A stretch of DNA of 64,000 bases from assembly GCA_949361645.1 (NCBI GenBank), contig OX442419.1, positions 8,235,377 through 8,299,376 of the forward strand, in the 5' to 3' direction. A program made the position numbers and the translations under genes. This document shows, piece after piece, positions 47,776 through 60,364 of the stretch. Within the stretch, counting starts at the first letter, position 1; each line of letters opens with the position of its first letter. This DNA is from Spongilla lacustris (taxonomy: Eukaryota > Porifera > Demospongiae > Spongillida > Spongillidae). The notes under the pieces are model-generated. The model saw only the letters and a list, made by a program, of their open reading frames with translations, was not told where the DNA came from and did not search any database.

Positions 47776-48007
47776 ATTATGCAAAGAGCCGGATGCCGTC
47801 CTGCTGAAAGATATATAGCATCAATAATGAATGGACCACAGATTTACTTGCTTACCTTTGCCCGATATTGATAATCTGCGTGCGATGACATTACGCAAAG
47901 AGCCGGATGCCGTCCTGCTGAAAGATATATAGCAGATAAACAATGAATGGACCACAGATTTACTTGCTTACATTTGCCCGATATTGATAATCTGCGTGCG
48001 ATGACAT
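47776..48007. repeat. tandem duplication of about 115 bases
   Basis: Two units beginning ttatgcaaagagccggatgc / ttacgcaaagagccggatgc and ending gcgtgcgatgaca, nearly identical. Confidence 0.9.
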
Positions 48008-48326
48008 TGGCGAGCCACTCACATCATCAAACCTTCATCTTGTGTAAAATGCAACAGATGAGAATAAAATGACCCTTGTACATACCTCATTGTATTCCAA
48101 AGCCAAAACAAGTAAAGCGTGGCTGGGCCGGTAGCCTGGGTAGAGGACATGAAACACGTACCATTGCAATAATACGTCACACCTACTTAAAAAGGCATAT
48201 GTGTTCGCGCTACAACCTATATTCTTGTAGATGGAATGAAGGTGCACGTGGTTGTGATATCTTCGACACCCCAAAAAATGGCGCTTACGCTCAATTTACT
48301 TAGGCAGTACTCATGTCTCATCACTC

Positions 48327-48540
48327 TCATGGATCAATATGGGGCGTATTAACGAGTTCAAAAGGATAACTTCGGATCCAGAAGTTCCACGCCAATGTTT
48401 GAACCTGAAAGTTGCTATATAGGAGGGCAAATGCCAATAGTGAACCGCTTACCATATCTTGCTCATTTGCTGCGCTGAACCGCCAATAGTCACGCGTGAA
48501 TTGGTCAAGGCTAATTGAACTATTCAATAGCATATAAGTT
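48327..48540 (-). CDS. possible exon, unknown protein
   Basis: The minus strand reads SLDQFTRDYWRFSAANEQDM and then a GTAAGCGG donor-like site. The frame also stays open past it to 48327. Composition is coding-like but no family or partner exon is recognised. Confidence 0.25.
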
Positions 48541-48559
48541 GTTTTTAGCGAGCACACTT

Positions 48560-49234
48560 ACTAGTACACATACATGTAAAACCTCCTTATATTGTACATA
48601 TAACAGTCACCACTGCACTCCAAGATCATCTGATCACGACGTTAAAGAGGTAGCCTGCACGCATATACCGGTAAATATGTATAGTATTAATTTTGTACAC
48701 GAACCGAATTCGAATAACACACATGCACGCAACGCCATGGATCAGTGTCTTCTGATTCACAATATCGTGGCTATAAATAGTCCATCCAGTTTCCAGATCG
48801 ACCTAGTCACTTCTTACGCGTAAATAACTCGGCCCATGATTAAAGACAACGATCGCCTCAAGAATGCTTTTATTTGGTGCCAGGCTGTACTAATATTTCT
48901 CTCCGGGCCGTTAATAATGAATTGTTCAGTTGTAATTCTTGTTATGATGCCACGCCCTTCAATTATTATACATTGCATTGAATAATCTCCATTATTATAT
49001 TTTTAAATAGCTTAGTGCTTGTTGGCATGCAATGTTTTGCCATGCCCATGAGGTAACAACAGCCCAGTACACGTACACGTGTGCAATCAAATCTTTTATA
49101 GATCTAAGCCTTGATATTGATTCAAAAAACACCATTACAACATAGAAACACAAGTATGATTACAAGAATGCAGAACATAATCAGTTTTAGTTTGAGTCAG
49201 TGAGAATGGAAGTCTTGATCTTTCATCCCTACAC
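48560..49234. other. intergenic
   Basis: No recognised gene or repeat boundary. Confidence 0.4.
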
Positions 49235-49249
49235 GTGTCAGCTGCAACC

Positions 49250-51045
49250 CAAAATGTTGCACATACAGTTAGTCACACACACACATCGCACACACAGGTA
49301 TACATCACACTGAGTGGCACACACACACAGGGACAACAAGTGCACATCACAAAAATCCATGTAGGCACAAGCAAACATCACACACATAGGCACACATCAC
49401 ACAGGCTCAAGCACACACCACACATACCACATAGGTCACACTCACGCATACACACTGAACATCACACAGGGGCACACACAGGCAAATGGTCTATACCAAG
49501 TTTTATTGGTTGATATTTGACTTTATAAACAAGCACACATCATTAAGGCCACATATCACACACGAAGGCACACATCATGCGCACACATGAGTTCACATCA
49601 CACAGAGGCACACATCACTCAGAGGCACACATCAGAGGCACACACATCACAGAGGCACACACATCACAGAGGCACACATAAGAGGCACATACATCACACA
49701 GTCACATATAAGAGGCACACATATCACAGAGGCACATACATCACACAGCCACATGCACACATAAGAGGCACATACATCACACAGCCACACATAAGAGGCA
49801 CACATATCACAGAGGCACACACATCACATGGAGGCACACATCACACAGAGGCACACACATCACACAGAGGCACACATCACACAGAGGCACACACATCACA
49901 GAGGTACACACATCACACAGAGGCACACGCATCACAGAGGCACACACATCACAGAGGCACACATGCATGTCACACAGAGGGACACACGTCCCACAGAGGC
50001 ACACACGTCACAGAGGCACACACGTCACAGAGGCACACACGTCCCAGAGGCACAAACATCACACATGGGCATCACACAGAGGCACACACACATGTTGTAA
50101 CAGAGCCACACACATCACACAAAGGCATATATCACACACAGAGGCACACATCACACAAAGGCACATATCACACACAGAGGCACACATCACACAAAGGCAC
50201 ATATCACACACAGATGCACACATCACACAAAGGCACATATCCCACACAGAGGCACACATCACACAAAGGCACATATCACACACAGAGGCACACATCACAC
50301 ACACACACATCACACACACATCAAACAGAGGCACACATATCCCACAGAGGCACACACATCACAGGGGCACACATGTCACACATGCAGAGACACACACATC
50401 ACACATAGGCACACATACATGTATCACACAGAGGCATACATCAAACAGGGGCACACATGTCACAGAGGCACACACATCACACAGAGGTACACCACATGGA
50501 GGCACACATACATGTTGTAACAGAGGCACACACATCAGAGGCACACATCAGAGGCACACACATCAGAGGCACACATCACAGAGGCACACATAACACAGGA
50601 ACACATCACACAAGAAGCACATATATCACACAGAGGCACACATACATGTATCACACAGAGGCATACATCAAACCTAGGCACACACATCACATACATGTAG
50701 AGGCACACATCACACAGAGGCACACATCACACATCACACAGAGGCACCATATCACGGAGGCACATACAATGTATCACAGAGACACCACACAGAGGCACAC
50801 ACATCACACAACAGAGGCACACCTCACACAGAGGTATATACATCACACAGCCACACATAAGAGGCACACATCACACAGAGGTACAAACATCACACATAGG
50901 AACACTTCACATAGAGGCACACATCACACAGAGGCACACACATAACAGAGGCACTCATTACAGAGGCACACCTCACACATAGGCACATACATCACACATC
51001 ACAGAGGCACAGTGGCACACAGAGCCACATATTACACATGAAACC
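49250..51045. repeat. CA-rich minisatellite, about 17-base unit
   Basis: Irregular units of the form gaggcacacatcacaca fill about 1.8 kb. Long Thr/His/Arg open frames on the plus strand and Cys/Val frames on the minus strand are by-products of the repeat. Confidence 0.95.
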
Positions 51046-51810
51046 GCTTATATAAACTATACATGTATGTCATCCCTTTTTACCTTTCAGCGTATATCTC
51101 GAGGGATAGCTACGCATATATATTTATAATTATAATTATATGTGACAGTTTCCGCGAAAATTTCGTACGTTTTATAACATTATAAAAAAATAGTATTATA
51201 ACATTTGAATCGCTATATTTTCCGAACGCTAAACGCTATTGCCTTCCTATTTTCAACAGCTCATACTACACCATTTCTCTATAATACAGTAAATTTTGGA
51301 GTCTTTCACTTACTCCACGCCAGTATTGCAACGGTCGATACCCGACCGGGTTCAAACCCTCCGTTTGTAGGTACAGAAGTCCTATACCTATCGATTTGTT
51401 CTGTTCGTTAATTTTCATGTTATCCCTTACAAAGATACAGCTTAGCAAAGTGAACGCACGTTTCCCGCTCGAATTGCGCCTTTATATGAAGATAAAACTG
51501 TTCCCATTCTCCGGAGCACATAAATATTCAACTGTATACATGTAGGGCGTACCCCCGGCAATTCGTTAGTCCCCAGACTTTATTGTACGACGGCGTATTG
51601 CTGTACTCGAATTCCACGGACGATTTCGAACGGCCCAGTGGCTGTGCGAAGAGTCAAGACGACGATATCAGGATCAATGCCGAGAGAATGGGCGCTGGAA
51701 AATGGAAGCTGTAGAAGTTGGCTTTCGTAAGCTAACCTTCCCGCGAGGATAGGGCGGTGCCCAGCCTAATTTGGAGTGTCATTGAACACACGCCCAGACA
51801 GCCATGATAT
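51046..51810. other. intergenic
   Basis: No recognised gene. A gggttcaaaccc sequence at about 51348 resembles a tRNA B-box, but no cloverleaf forms around it. Confidence 0.4.
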
Positions 51811-53690
51811 GGACCCAACCATTGCAGATAGCTGTGAAGCGAACATCACAACATACACTACCTACGGCTACGTCACACAGCTACAAAGCTATGGGGTTAA
51901 CCCTATGTTGCGTACCCAATAGTAAACACCTATGAAGTGGACCCTATTGCAGATAACCATAGCTATTAGAGCAATGCATGGATGAACCCTACGGCAGACA
52001 GTTACGAAGCAGCCCACAGCAAAACAGCTATGGGGTTAACCCTATGTCAAGTACCCCATGGCCATGCATAGCAAACATCTATGAATTGAGATAGCCAATT
52101 ATATAGCTATCAGAGCATTGTATGCTACGGCACACAGCTATGAAGCACCCCACAGCAAAAAGCTATGGGGATAAGTACCCCATAGCAAACACCTATGAGG
52201 TGGCCCCCTATTGCAGGTAGCCACAGCTGTCAGAGCAGTATATATGGAGTTGGAGTGAACCTTACAGCACACAGCTACGAAGCACTCCACAGCAAAAAGC
52301 TATGTGGTTATCCTTATGTCGAGTACCCCATGCCATGAAGTTGATCCTATGCCAGATAGCCAATTAGCTATCTGAGCAATGTATGGAGTTGGAGTGAACC
52401 TTACAGCACACAGCTACGAAGCACCCCACAGCAAACAGCTATGGGGCTAACCCTATGTCGAGTACCCCATAGCAAACACCTACGAAGTGGACCCTATTGC
52501 AGAAAGCCATAGCTATCAGAGCAGTCAAGTGAACCTTACAGCACACAGCTACGAAGGAGTGCCCCACAGCAAAAAGCTATGGGGTTAGCCCTATGTTGAG
52601 TACCCCATAGCAAACACCTATGAAGTGGACCATATTGCAGAAAGCCATAGCTATCAGAGCAGTGTATGGAGTTGGAGGGAACCTTACAGCACACAGCTAC
52701 GAAGCACCTCACAGCAAAAAGCTATGGGGTTATCCTTATGTCGAGTACCGCATAGCAAACACCTATGAATTGGGCCCTATGGCAGATAGCTATAGCCATA
52801 GCTATCAGAGCATCGTATGCTACGGCACACAGCTACGAAGCACCCTAACCCACAGCAAAAAGCTATGGGGTTAAGTACCCCATAGCAAACACCTATGAAG
52901 TGGCCCTCTATTGCAGATAGTCACAGCTGTCAGAACAGTGTATGGAGATGGAGTGAACCTTACAGCACACAGCTACGAAGCAACCCACAGCAAAAAGCTA
53001 CACAGCAAAAACAGGTTGGTGTATTTCACTCCAAATCTATAACTATAGCACTCCAAATCCGATTTGGAGTGCTATAGTTATAGATTTGGAGTGAAATACA
53101 CCAACCTGTTTTTGCTGTGTATGTTGTTATCCTTATGTTGAGTACCGCATGCCATGAAGTTGATCCTATGCCAGATAGCCATAGCTATCTGAGCAGTGTA
53201 TGGAGTTGGAGTGAGCCTTACAGCGCATTATACTACGAAGCACCCCACAGCAAACAGGTATGGGATTAACCCTATGTCGAGTACCCCATAGCAAACACCT
53301 ATGAAGTGGACCCTATTGCAGAAAGCCATAGTTATAAGAGCAGTCGAGTGAACCTTACAGCACACAGCTACGAAGCACCCACAGAAAAAATCTATGGGTT
53401 ATCCTTATGTCGAGTACCCCATAGCAAACACCTATGAAGTTGACCCTATGCCAGATAGCCCAGCATAGCTATCTGAGCAGTGTATGGAGTTGGAGTGAAC
53501 CTTACAGCACACAGCTACGAAGCACCCCACAGCAAAAAGCTTTGGGTTAACCCTATGTTGAGTACCCCATAGCAAACACCTATGAAGTGGACCCTATTGC
53601 AGAAAGCCATAGCTATCAGAGCAGTGTATTGAGTTGGAGTGAACCTTACAGCACACAGCTACCTAGCACCCCATGAGCAATATGAGTGAT
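51811..53690. repeat. satellite array, about 140-base unit
   Basis: About a dozen diverged, partly truncated units share gaaccttacagcacacagct, cagcaaaaagctatgggg, accccatagcaaacacctat and tagctatcagagcagt in that order. No coding content. A palindromic MITE interrupts it at 53001-53119. Confidence 0.9.
53001..53119. mobile_element. TA-flanked perfect palindromic MITE in satellite
   Basis: Two 61-base arms (52999-53059 and 53061-53121, TA included) are exact reverse complements around one base. Ends are CACAGCAAAAACAGG with TA on both sides, as expected for a Tc1/mariner-type target. Confidence 0.85.
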
Positions 53691-53801
53691 ACAAAAATGC
53701 AGCTGCAGGTTAATATGACTGAATATGAGCAATATGAGTGATACAAAAATGCGGGTAAATGATTTGTAAATGAGGCCAGTACGTATTGGTAAATGAAGTC
53801 A

Positions 53802-54979
53802 TTATGTTTCAGCACTTGGTGCATGTTCCATTACTGTTTGAGCAGTTATTTCGATGAGCCCATGTCCAAATACTTCATAGTTATATGCTGTGTCAGATTC
53901 CATGATTGTTTTCCACTCCTCCTCTTCTATAGAATTATAGTGCTCTAGTTCCCAGGAGTTGAAATTCTTGTGTGATGCTTGGGCTGTTGTACATGACAGT
54001 GTGTTACAATGCCTAATAAACAAGCGCTGCAAAGAATAAATAAGCACATGCATTTATTTTATACATAGTTATTACTTACATATAGTGCCAAGTGACGCAC
54101 ATATGCAGTGTCATGGTCAGCAGTCCCCTTCATGCTTTTTATATAATGCCAGCAGCCAATTGGTGAGTTGGAGTGTTGCAGTGGTTCTTGTATGGAGATC
54201 TTCCCAAGCACTGCATGCATGATATGTATGTAAATTGTGTACCGGCTTAATAAGCATGCAAAGCATGCATCGAGGTTAAAAAAAAAGCCTTAACCACCAT
54301 GCAACATTTTATAAACCTTTCTTCGTTCCTCAGTTCGATAATCAGATAGCTTGCTTAGGACAAACTTTCGAGCTACATCAAACTTAAATGGTTCCTGCCT
54401 TGCCACATGAGATGTAATAACCTTTGTAACAGCTAGCTAAAAAAAGGTACAATTGACAAACCTGTAACAAAATAATGCACACAAACCCGAACTGCTTCCT
54501 TTGATGGCTTTCGAGACATTGTTGTGCAAAACAATTTTGCAATTTCAACTTTCAGTGGGATCTATAAATATATCACACGCATGCATATATACCTTTCTTT
54601 TTTAAAAAGTTTGTTTATATTTTATCTTGCAATGCACACACACATACCTCGTAGCCAGTCCCTGCTCGTAGCTGCTGCCCTTGATACTAAAGGTATCTTT
54701 AGCGATCGATGCAAGAAGTCTTTTGAGTTCTTCATTGGACTCTTCGATAGAGATAAGCTTCGTTTCTATTGAAGATAGTCTTTCGTTCATGGCGGCTAGC
54801 TCATTGCACGTGGCTGTATTGAATGTCGCTGAACCATTTAAGGTTGTTTCCCGCACTAGCAGTTCGCTAGAGCAGCCGGCGCCGGGCCAATTTCCAGCAT
54901 CAGCTCCGCCTCGGGATCTACTGGTACATGTATCCAACGTAGTACCGGTATTGCATATGCTTTCCTCTCCCGCAGCCAT
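53802..54979 (-). CDS. coiled-coil protein, five-exon gene, family unknown
   Basis: ATG at 54979 (G at -3 and +4). Exon 1 ends at 54648 or 54644. Later exons are 54561-54487, 54436-54298, 54210-54080 and 54026-53802; the last three joins agree in phase and use GT-AG, though GTGGTT at 54297 is a weak donor. The exon 1 to 2 join agrees only if the GTGTGT donor at 54643 is used. The product would be about 301 residues. Exon 1 has a Ser/Gly-rich start then a coiled coil (ELAAMNERLSSIETKLISI, SNEELKRLL). Later exons read FKFDVARKFVLSKLSDYRTE and end VMEHAPSAET. No family is recognised. It is divergent from the transposase-like gene, 158 bases away, and may be its partner. Confidence 0.65.
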
Positions 54980-55137
54980 GTCATTACGGATCTCATGCAC
55001 CACGGGTAGCGACGTTGTCTCAAAAGGCGACACACCAGTCGCCGTTCTGCTACGACTCTTTTCAGGTGCTCGTGCCGTGGAGGTGCAATCATTTTTCGCG
55101 ATCGCAGAGACGCAGGGTCACGTGCTATGAAAATAAA
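54980..55137. promoter_or_regulatory. putative bidirectional promoter
   Basis: The 158 bases between two divergent start codons (54979 minus, 55138 plus). GC-richer than surroundings, with a TCACGTG at about 55118; no TATA box is seen. Confidence 0.4.
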
Positions 55138-56894
55138 ATGGCGGTTGCTGCTTTCAATCGTGAGATATGTTGTGGGAAAGCTTTTGAGTTCATGTCAAAG
55201 TACGAAAGGCACTTAAAAACCCAACTCCATCTGGATAATGAAAAAAAGACTCGAATGTTATGAACTCGTGGAAAGGGAACGTACTAGTACTTCGCGCATG
55301 GATGGCTTGGTTGAAACAGCTTCATCTGAAGCCACATCGCTTCCGAAGGATGACGGTGACAATCCTAGTACAGATGAGGGTAAGCCTGTCGTCCTGTTGT
55401 GAAAGGATGCATATTAAAGTAGGTACACTATAGACGACGTTGGCGGCGAGGCTAATTTAAGCATCATACTAAGCGACCCTCACCTGGACGGGCGGTACGA
55501 ACCCGGCCTTTAGGTCAAAAACTGCAGCGATGGCATATCTCATTGCTCACTGCCCTCGACCAATGGTTTGTGCATTACCGCTTTTGTGTGATGTTAAGCA
55601 TGTTGCTTTACCCGTAGGGACACAAAAACCTGAAGTTTATCTTCTGTACACTTCGGTGTCTGTGCCCATCCCTTCCAAGTGTAACCACAATGGTGAGGCA
55701 ACGTCTCCATCCAGGATTTACATAACCTACTTTGGTAAGCTTTGCACGAACTCTTTATGCATGGCATAATTCATAACATCGGATATACATTTATTTACAG
55801 CATAAAACATCCAGTGGTATACCATTTTATGCTAATTCAATTGAGGATATTGTGAAGAAGTGTATGGCTAACCCTCAGATTGCAAAAAGCCTTGTGCGTT
55901 TTCCAGTTATACCTCAGAAAGAATTCAGGTACCCCTTGGCCCATCCACTGCATACATTAATTTCCTTGTTCATATGTAATGCATGCAGAGAGATGTACCA
56001 TGGCATGCAGTGGAGAGCAAATACGAGGTTCTATGCTTCGATGGTTGTGTCTCATGTTGGGCACATATTCCTCAATGACTTTGTTCTATACATTCATGAG
56101 GGTGCTGAACATGCATGCATGTGTGCTGCATACAACAATTCCTGTGTCAGTTAATGTCATGCCACGGTGTTTTTATAAGCATTACAACAATTGTGTATTT
56201 TATTACCTCTATATAGGAACAGCATAAAGATGTGTTTGCACGAGTCCAGATATTCAACAACCATCCTAATGAGCAGCACTCGTACATCATAGCAGATGTG
56301 CAACAGATTAAAGTTTCAAGTATCACAGTCATCCTCCCACAAGCCAACACATGGATAGGGCACATCTACAAGCGCACTGAGGATGGAATGTCACTTGTTG
56401 CACTTATACTGAGGAGGTAAATATGTCAATATTGTACGGAAAGATGTTATATTTATGCTACTGGACAGGACTACATAGCATTTACAACACCACACCAACT
56501 GAAGACCAAGTCTATTTGTTGTGATGGCGTTCCAGTCGTCATGGTGCCATTGATCATTTTTTCTGATGACACTAGTGGCAACAAGTCCAAGGTCTGGAAC
56601 AAGTTTGACTCCTACTGCGTTAGGCTAGCTGGTCTTCCTGTTGCTATGAATTCACAACTACACAACATTCACTTCATCTGTACGTCAAACAAGGCACCAG
56701 TGATGGAGATGGCTTCACCATTGGTTGAGGAGTTCCTTTCTCTTGAAAAAGGAGTTTTGATGTTTGACGCAATGTTCAACTCCAATGTCGTAGTTGTGAC
56801 TCCAGTAATCTGTTTTTTATGTGACAACCCACGTGCAGCACAGATATGCAGCCATCTAGGATCTTCTACTTACAAGTTCTGTCGTGTGTGTATG
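55138..56894 (+). CDS. transposase-like protein with DDTSGNKSK motif, probably decayed
   Basis: Exon 1 (55138-55379) encodes an atypical finger (ICCGKAF...HLKTQLH) and an acidic Ser-rich tail, but needs a one-base slip in the A7 run at 55241-55247. Further exons start at 55801 (HKTSSGIPFYANSIED onward), run 56217-56416 (ending LILRR) and about 56478-56894. The last holds PLIIFSDDTSGNKSKVWNKF, AGLPVAMN, CDNPRAAQICSHLGS and CRVCM before a GTAAGTG donor. This pattern is found in transposon-encoded proteins of fungi and animals, possibly CACTA-like; the superfamily is my inference. Joins between exons do not all agree in phase. Downstream sequence is cut by an LTR at 56977, so the 3' end is lost. 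Confidence 0.6.
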
Positions 56895-56976
56895 GTAAGT
56901 GATAAAGGTACATGTATAGATACAAATGACATCCTTGTTCTATTTCAGGCTAGCTGACTCAAGGGATGACCATATA

Positions 56977-57885
56977 TGTGTTGTGTGAGACGGAGAAGGT
57001 GTGTGTGAGGGATGGTCATCCCCAGTGACTTCATAGACAGTCATCCCCAGTGACTTCATACCGATATGGACTATAGATCGGAAGTAGTTTGTATAGGTGA
57101 TATAATAGTATTGTTAGAAGTTCATATTCACACGGACTTAAGCGTGTATATAAGACTGTGAGGTGTTCTTGTAAAGGGGTTGAATATTGTGAGTTTAAGG
57201 CCATCCTTCGGGGATCGGGACTGTTCCGCGTGCGCAGGCGATACTATCGGAAACCTTCACACTTGGTGGCAGCGGGGTGGTTCAGCCGGAACCAACAAAG
57301 GTTCAAGCAGTGATGGCTTTCCCAATCCCAAATACCAAGACGCAGGTGCGCGGATTTCTGGGTCTAACCGGATACTACCGTCGGTTCATTTCGAACTATG
57401 CGGCTATGGTGGCGGTCCTAACAGACTTGACAAAGAAATCAGCCCCTGTGCAGGTGCAATGGACGGACCAGTGCAATCGTGTGTTCGAAGAGCTGAAGCG
57501 CATTTTGTGCAGTTCCCCAGTATTGTGCAGTCCAGATTTCGCGAAACCAGTTGTACTCCAGACTGATGCTTCTGACCGTGGTGTTGGAGCGGTATTGAGC
57601 CAGAAGAGTGAGTCAGGAGATGACGACCCAGTCGCATACTTCAGCAAGAAGCTGCAACCACGGGAGGAGGCTATTCCACCATTGAGAAGGAATGCCTGGC
57701 GATCAAGCTAGCCATGCAGACCTTTCGAACTTACCTGATCGGCAGACCTTTTACTGTAGAAACGGATCATCGCTCTCTGATATGCATGGATGGATGCCCT
57801 TAAGGATAGCAATTCCAGGCTGACGCGGTGGAGCCTGTCACTGCAACCATTTAACTTTATTGTTGTGCATCGAGCGGGCCAACCC
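56977..57885 (+). mobile_element. internally deleted Ty3/Gypsy-type LTR retrotransposon
   Basis: A likely LTR (TG at about 56977, CA at 57260-57261) is followed by TTGGTGGCAGCGGGG, a primer-binding-site-like start common in Gypsy elements. Directly after it comes the end of reverse transcriptase and RNase H, so gag, protease and most of reverse transcriptase are missing. No 3' LTR is seen. A 22-base direct repeat (tcatccccagtgacttcata) lies inside the LTR. Confidence 0.65.
57277..57885 (+). pseudogene. Ty3/Gypsy pol fragment (RT end and RNase H)
   Basis: Reads FLGLTGYYRRFISNY (end of reverse transcriptase), then LQTDASDRGVGAVLSQ (RNase H) to 57660. After a one-base slip it continues [18 protein letters not shown] and TVETDHRSL, and after another slip [18 protein letters not shown]. 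The frame breaks make it inactive. It stops abruptly at about 57885 in a tcgcgataat palindromic repeat. Confidence 0.9.
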
Positions 57886-58901
57886 GGGTGGAAAAAATCG
57901 CGATAATATCGCGATATTTTTAATCGCGGCGATTATCGCGATAATCGCCGACAAATCGCGCTAAACCCTAGCACTGTTCTGTAAAGATGGCGTATAATAC
58001 CGTATGTCATTAATGCCTCGCCCCCCAGGAGGGCGTATCACAAATCACGAGATCCATGTAGCACAGTGCAGTCGTAACTTGAGCTAGGAGTAAGCTCGAT
58101 CGATAAGTGCGTTAGACTAGTGTGTGCATGTGCGCGCGCGCGACATGTACTCAACTAGCTGCTGTAATACGTGTGGTGTGCGTACAGGTATCAATACGTT
58201 GTTCTTTGCTTCTGGGTGCATGCAGCATGGTCTGTGATTACGTGTCTTGTTCTATAGGCTATAGCTAAATGCTTATCTTCGAACCAGTGCTAATGGAACA
58301 CCGATTATAAAAAGGCAGAATGCCAATATTGGCAATAAATATTGTGTGCTTGCGTAGGACAAATGGTGTTCACTCTTCTATGAAACGGAACTCAAAAAGA
58401 CTATGATCTACTTGTATACATGTAAGTGTCCATTGCAACTCTATACCGGTGTAGCTGGGATGAATGAATTTGTGTTCTGTTTCTGTGTTGTGTATGTGTG
58501 CACACCAACATACAGTTTTGACCTACAATGCACCTAATACATTACAGCTGTAATAGCACAGATCCATGCATGTGGTGTTAGCGGGGCCGGGGCCATGTCT
58601 TCACGTTTGTCAGAATGTCTATATGTGCAAGCCTTGTCATTGTTGGCTACATGTTTGTGTGTGTGAATGTGTATGTGTGCTTGTGTCCCTGTGAGTTGTG
58701 TGCATGTGTGTGGTGTCTGGTATGCTTGTATGTGCTGTGTGTATAGCTCCTAAGCTGTGTGTGCATGTGTATGTGTGCATGTGTATGGTGTCACGTATTA
58801 CAGTGCATGTGTGTGTGCCCAGGCCCTATATTGGAGGGGTCTAAAATAGGGCCTGGTGTCCACTGGCAAGGTCCTATAGCGCGCATGTGCTAGAACAACA
58901 G
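57886..58901. other. intergenic with short inverted repeats
   Basis: Begins with clustered ATCGCGAT/CGCGATAAT palindromes (57895-57965). TG-rich low-complexity sequence lies at 58480-58820, followed by the ggtctaaaatagggcctggt block also found at 10390. Confidence 0.5.
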
Positions 58902-59364
58902 CCTGGGACAAGGAAACAATAGAGCTTTTAACAAGAGCTAACAACCACTTTCTATTTGAAGATGAAAGTGGACAGGATGGTGAACAGTTTCTTGTTCACC
59001 GTCCAAAGTGTAGATCTGATGGTATTTAACATGGGAAAAAAATTCACCTTTTTTTCCTTCATATTATGTACATGTAGTACTGTCTGAGTTTCTACACACC
59101 CTGGATTTAAGAAACAATGCTGAGCAGCTTCTCACCACGAAATATGCTGCTCCAAAGAGACCTCGAAAGGCAGCTGGGCATTTGACTCAGGACTCTCCTC
59201 CATCTGAGCACCAAATTGGACTTTGTGCACAGATTATTAATGATCAGTACTGTGATTTTGCAATTACTATATTAATGCAATTCCAAGCAGAGGTTGAAAT
59301 GAAATCATATATCAACAAACACTCACACACACCCAGAGTATGTGTACCTCATGTGCGTGTGTAG
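58902..59364 (+). CDS. two-exon reading frame, unknown protein, partial
   Basis: Exon 58902-59021 (WDKETIELLTRANNHFLFE, then VHRPKCRSD) ends at G|GTATTT. After a 56-base intron with a pyrimidine tract and TAG, exon 59078-59364 continues in phase (VLSEFLHTLDLRNNAEQLL, PKRPRKAAGHL, QIINDQYCDFAITI). The tail after about 59300 is low-complexity, so the true end may be earlier or spliced. Upstream exons are not identified. It may be the C-terminal end of a transposon-related protein; no family is recognised. Confidence 0.5.
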
Positions 59365-60217
59365 ATCATTATATCTTAAGCATGAGATCATATGGTATCA
59401 AATGATCTTACAGCTGGTCAAAGTAGAAACATAGTACACAGCAAGCCATACATGTACATGGAAATAATGGGTGCATGAGCACATTCATTAGGAAGATCTC
59501 ATTCTGGTTCTGGAATGTGACAGCAACTCTAACATTTTAGCCTTTATCCAGCGACAATCCATGCTCGGACAATACAGTGTTTGGGAGCTATGCTATGCAT
59601 GATATTACCACTGCAGTACAAGTAAGAAACACTAGACGTGCCCTCCCCCACTGCAAACATTACATGACCATGAACGGATATATACATTTTTAAAAGCATG
59701 CACGCCAAATACAATATAATACATGCATATACTTATTAAGCTTAATGTGGACAGCCAATACCTGGACAAAATCAAATCTGGCTGAGTAATGAGTATATTT
59801 GATTTCAAAGTTATTAACAGATATATACATATAATTATAATATTATATAATATTAATATAATTATATTTTCATGAAGTGATATCTCTCAGTGATAATATA
59901 TCCTTCATAGCTTATATTTACCTGAAGTGATATAGATATTTATTGATGTTCACCCCTCCCCCTAGCTGCAATGATATGCCCCCTACATGTTGTTGTAGTG
60001 ACACGATCCATCAACATTGCCATCCTATTCTACCTGTGACCCTGATGACTGTAAAATATTGTCTAAGGCATGGGTATAGTCAAGTAATATAATAAAAGAC
60101 CCCTCCCCCTATAGCTGAAGTTATATGCCCACAAGTTTCATGTCCATCAACATTGCCATCCTACAAAACACCACATGTATATGTACATGTACATATATAT
60201 GCTAAGGTATGTTATGG
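59365..60217. other. intergenic
   Basis: AT-rich; no recognised gene or element. Confidence 0.45.
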
Positions 60218-60219
60218 AC

Positions 60220-60364
60220 TACACAGCTTAAAAATTTCATAATGTATCAGTAGTGATGGGACAAAACATAGCGTAGCAGTGATGATATACTCAATATATC
60301 ATCACTGCTACATTATGTTTTGTCCCATCACTACTGATACATTATGAAATTTTTAAGCTGTGTA
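60220..60364. mobile_element. TA-flanked near-perfect palindromic MITE
   Basis: Arms of about 72 bases are reverse complements with one two-base mismatch (tagcg against taatg). Ends are CACAGCTTAAAAATTTC with TA on both sides. Confidence 0.85.

Noticed and set aside
49235..50945. His/Thr/Arg-rich frames up to 273 codons
   Set aside because: Products of the gaggcacacatcacaca repeat, with mirrored Cys/Val frames on the other strand.
51300..51385. tRNA gene suggested by gggttcaaaccc
   Set aside because: No A-box or cloverleaf stems at proper spacing.
54681..55130. 149-codon plus-strand frame
   Set aside because: Antisense of the first exon of the coiled-coil gene, which has better splice and start signals.
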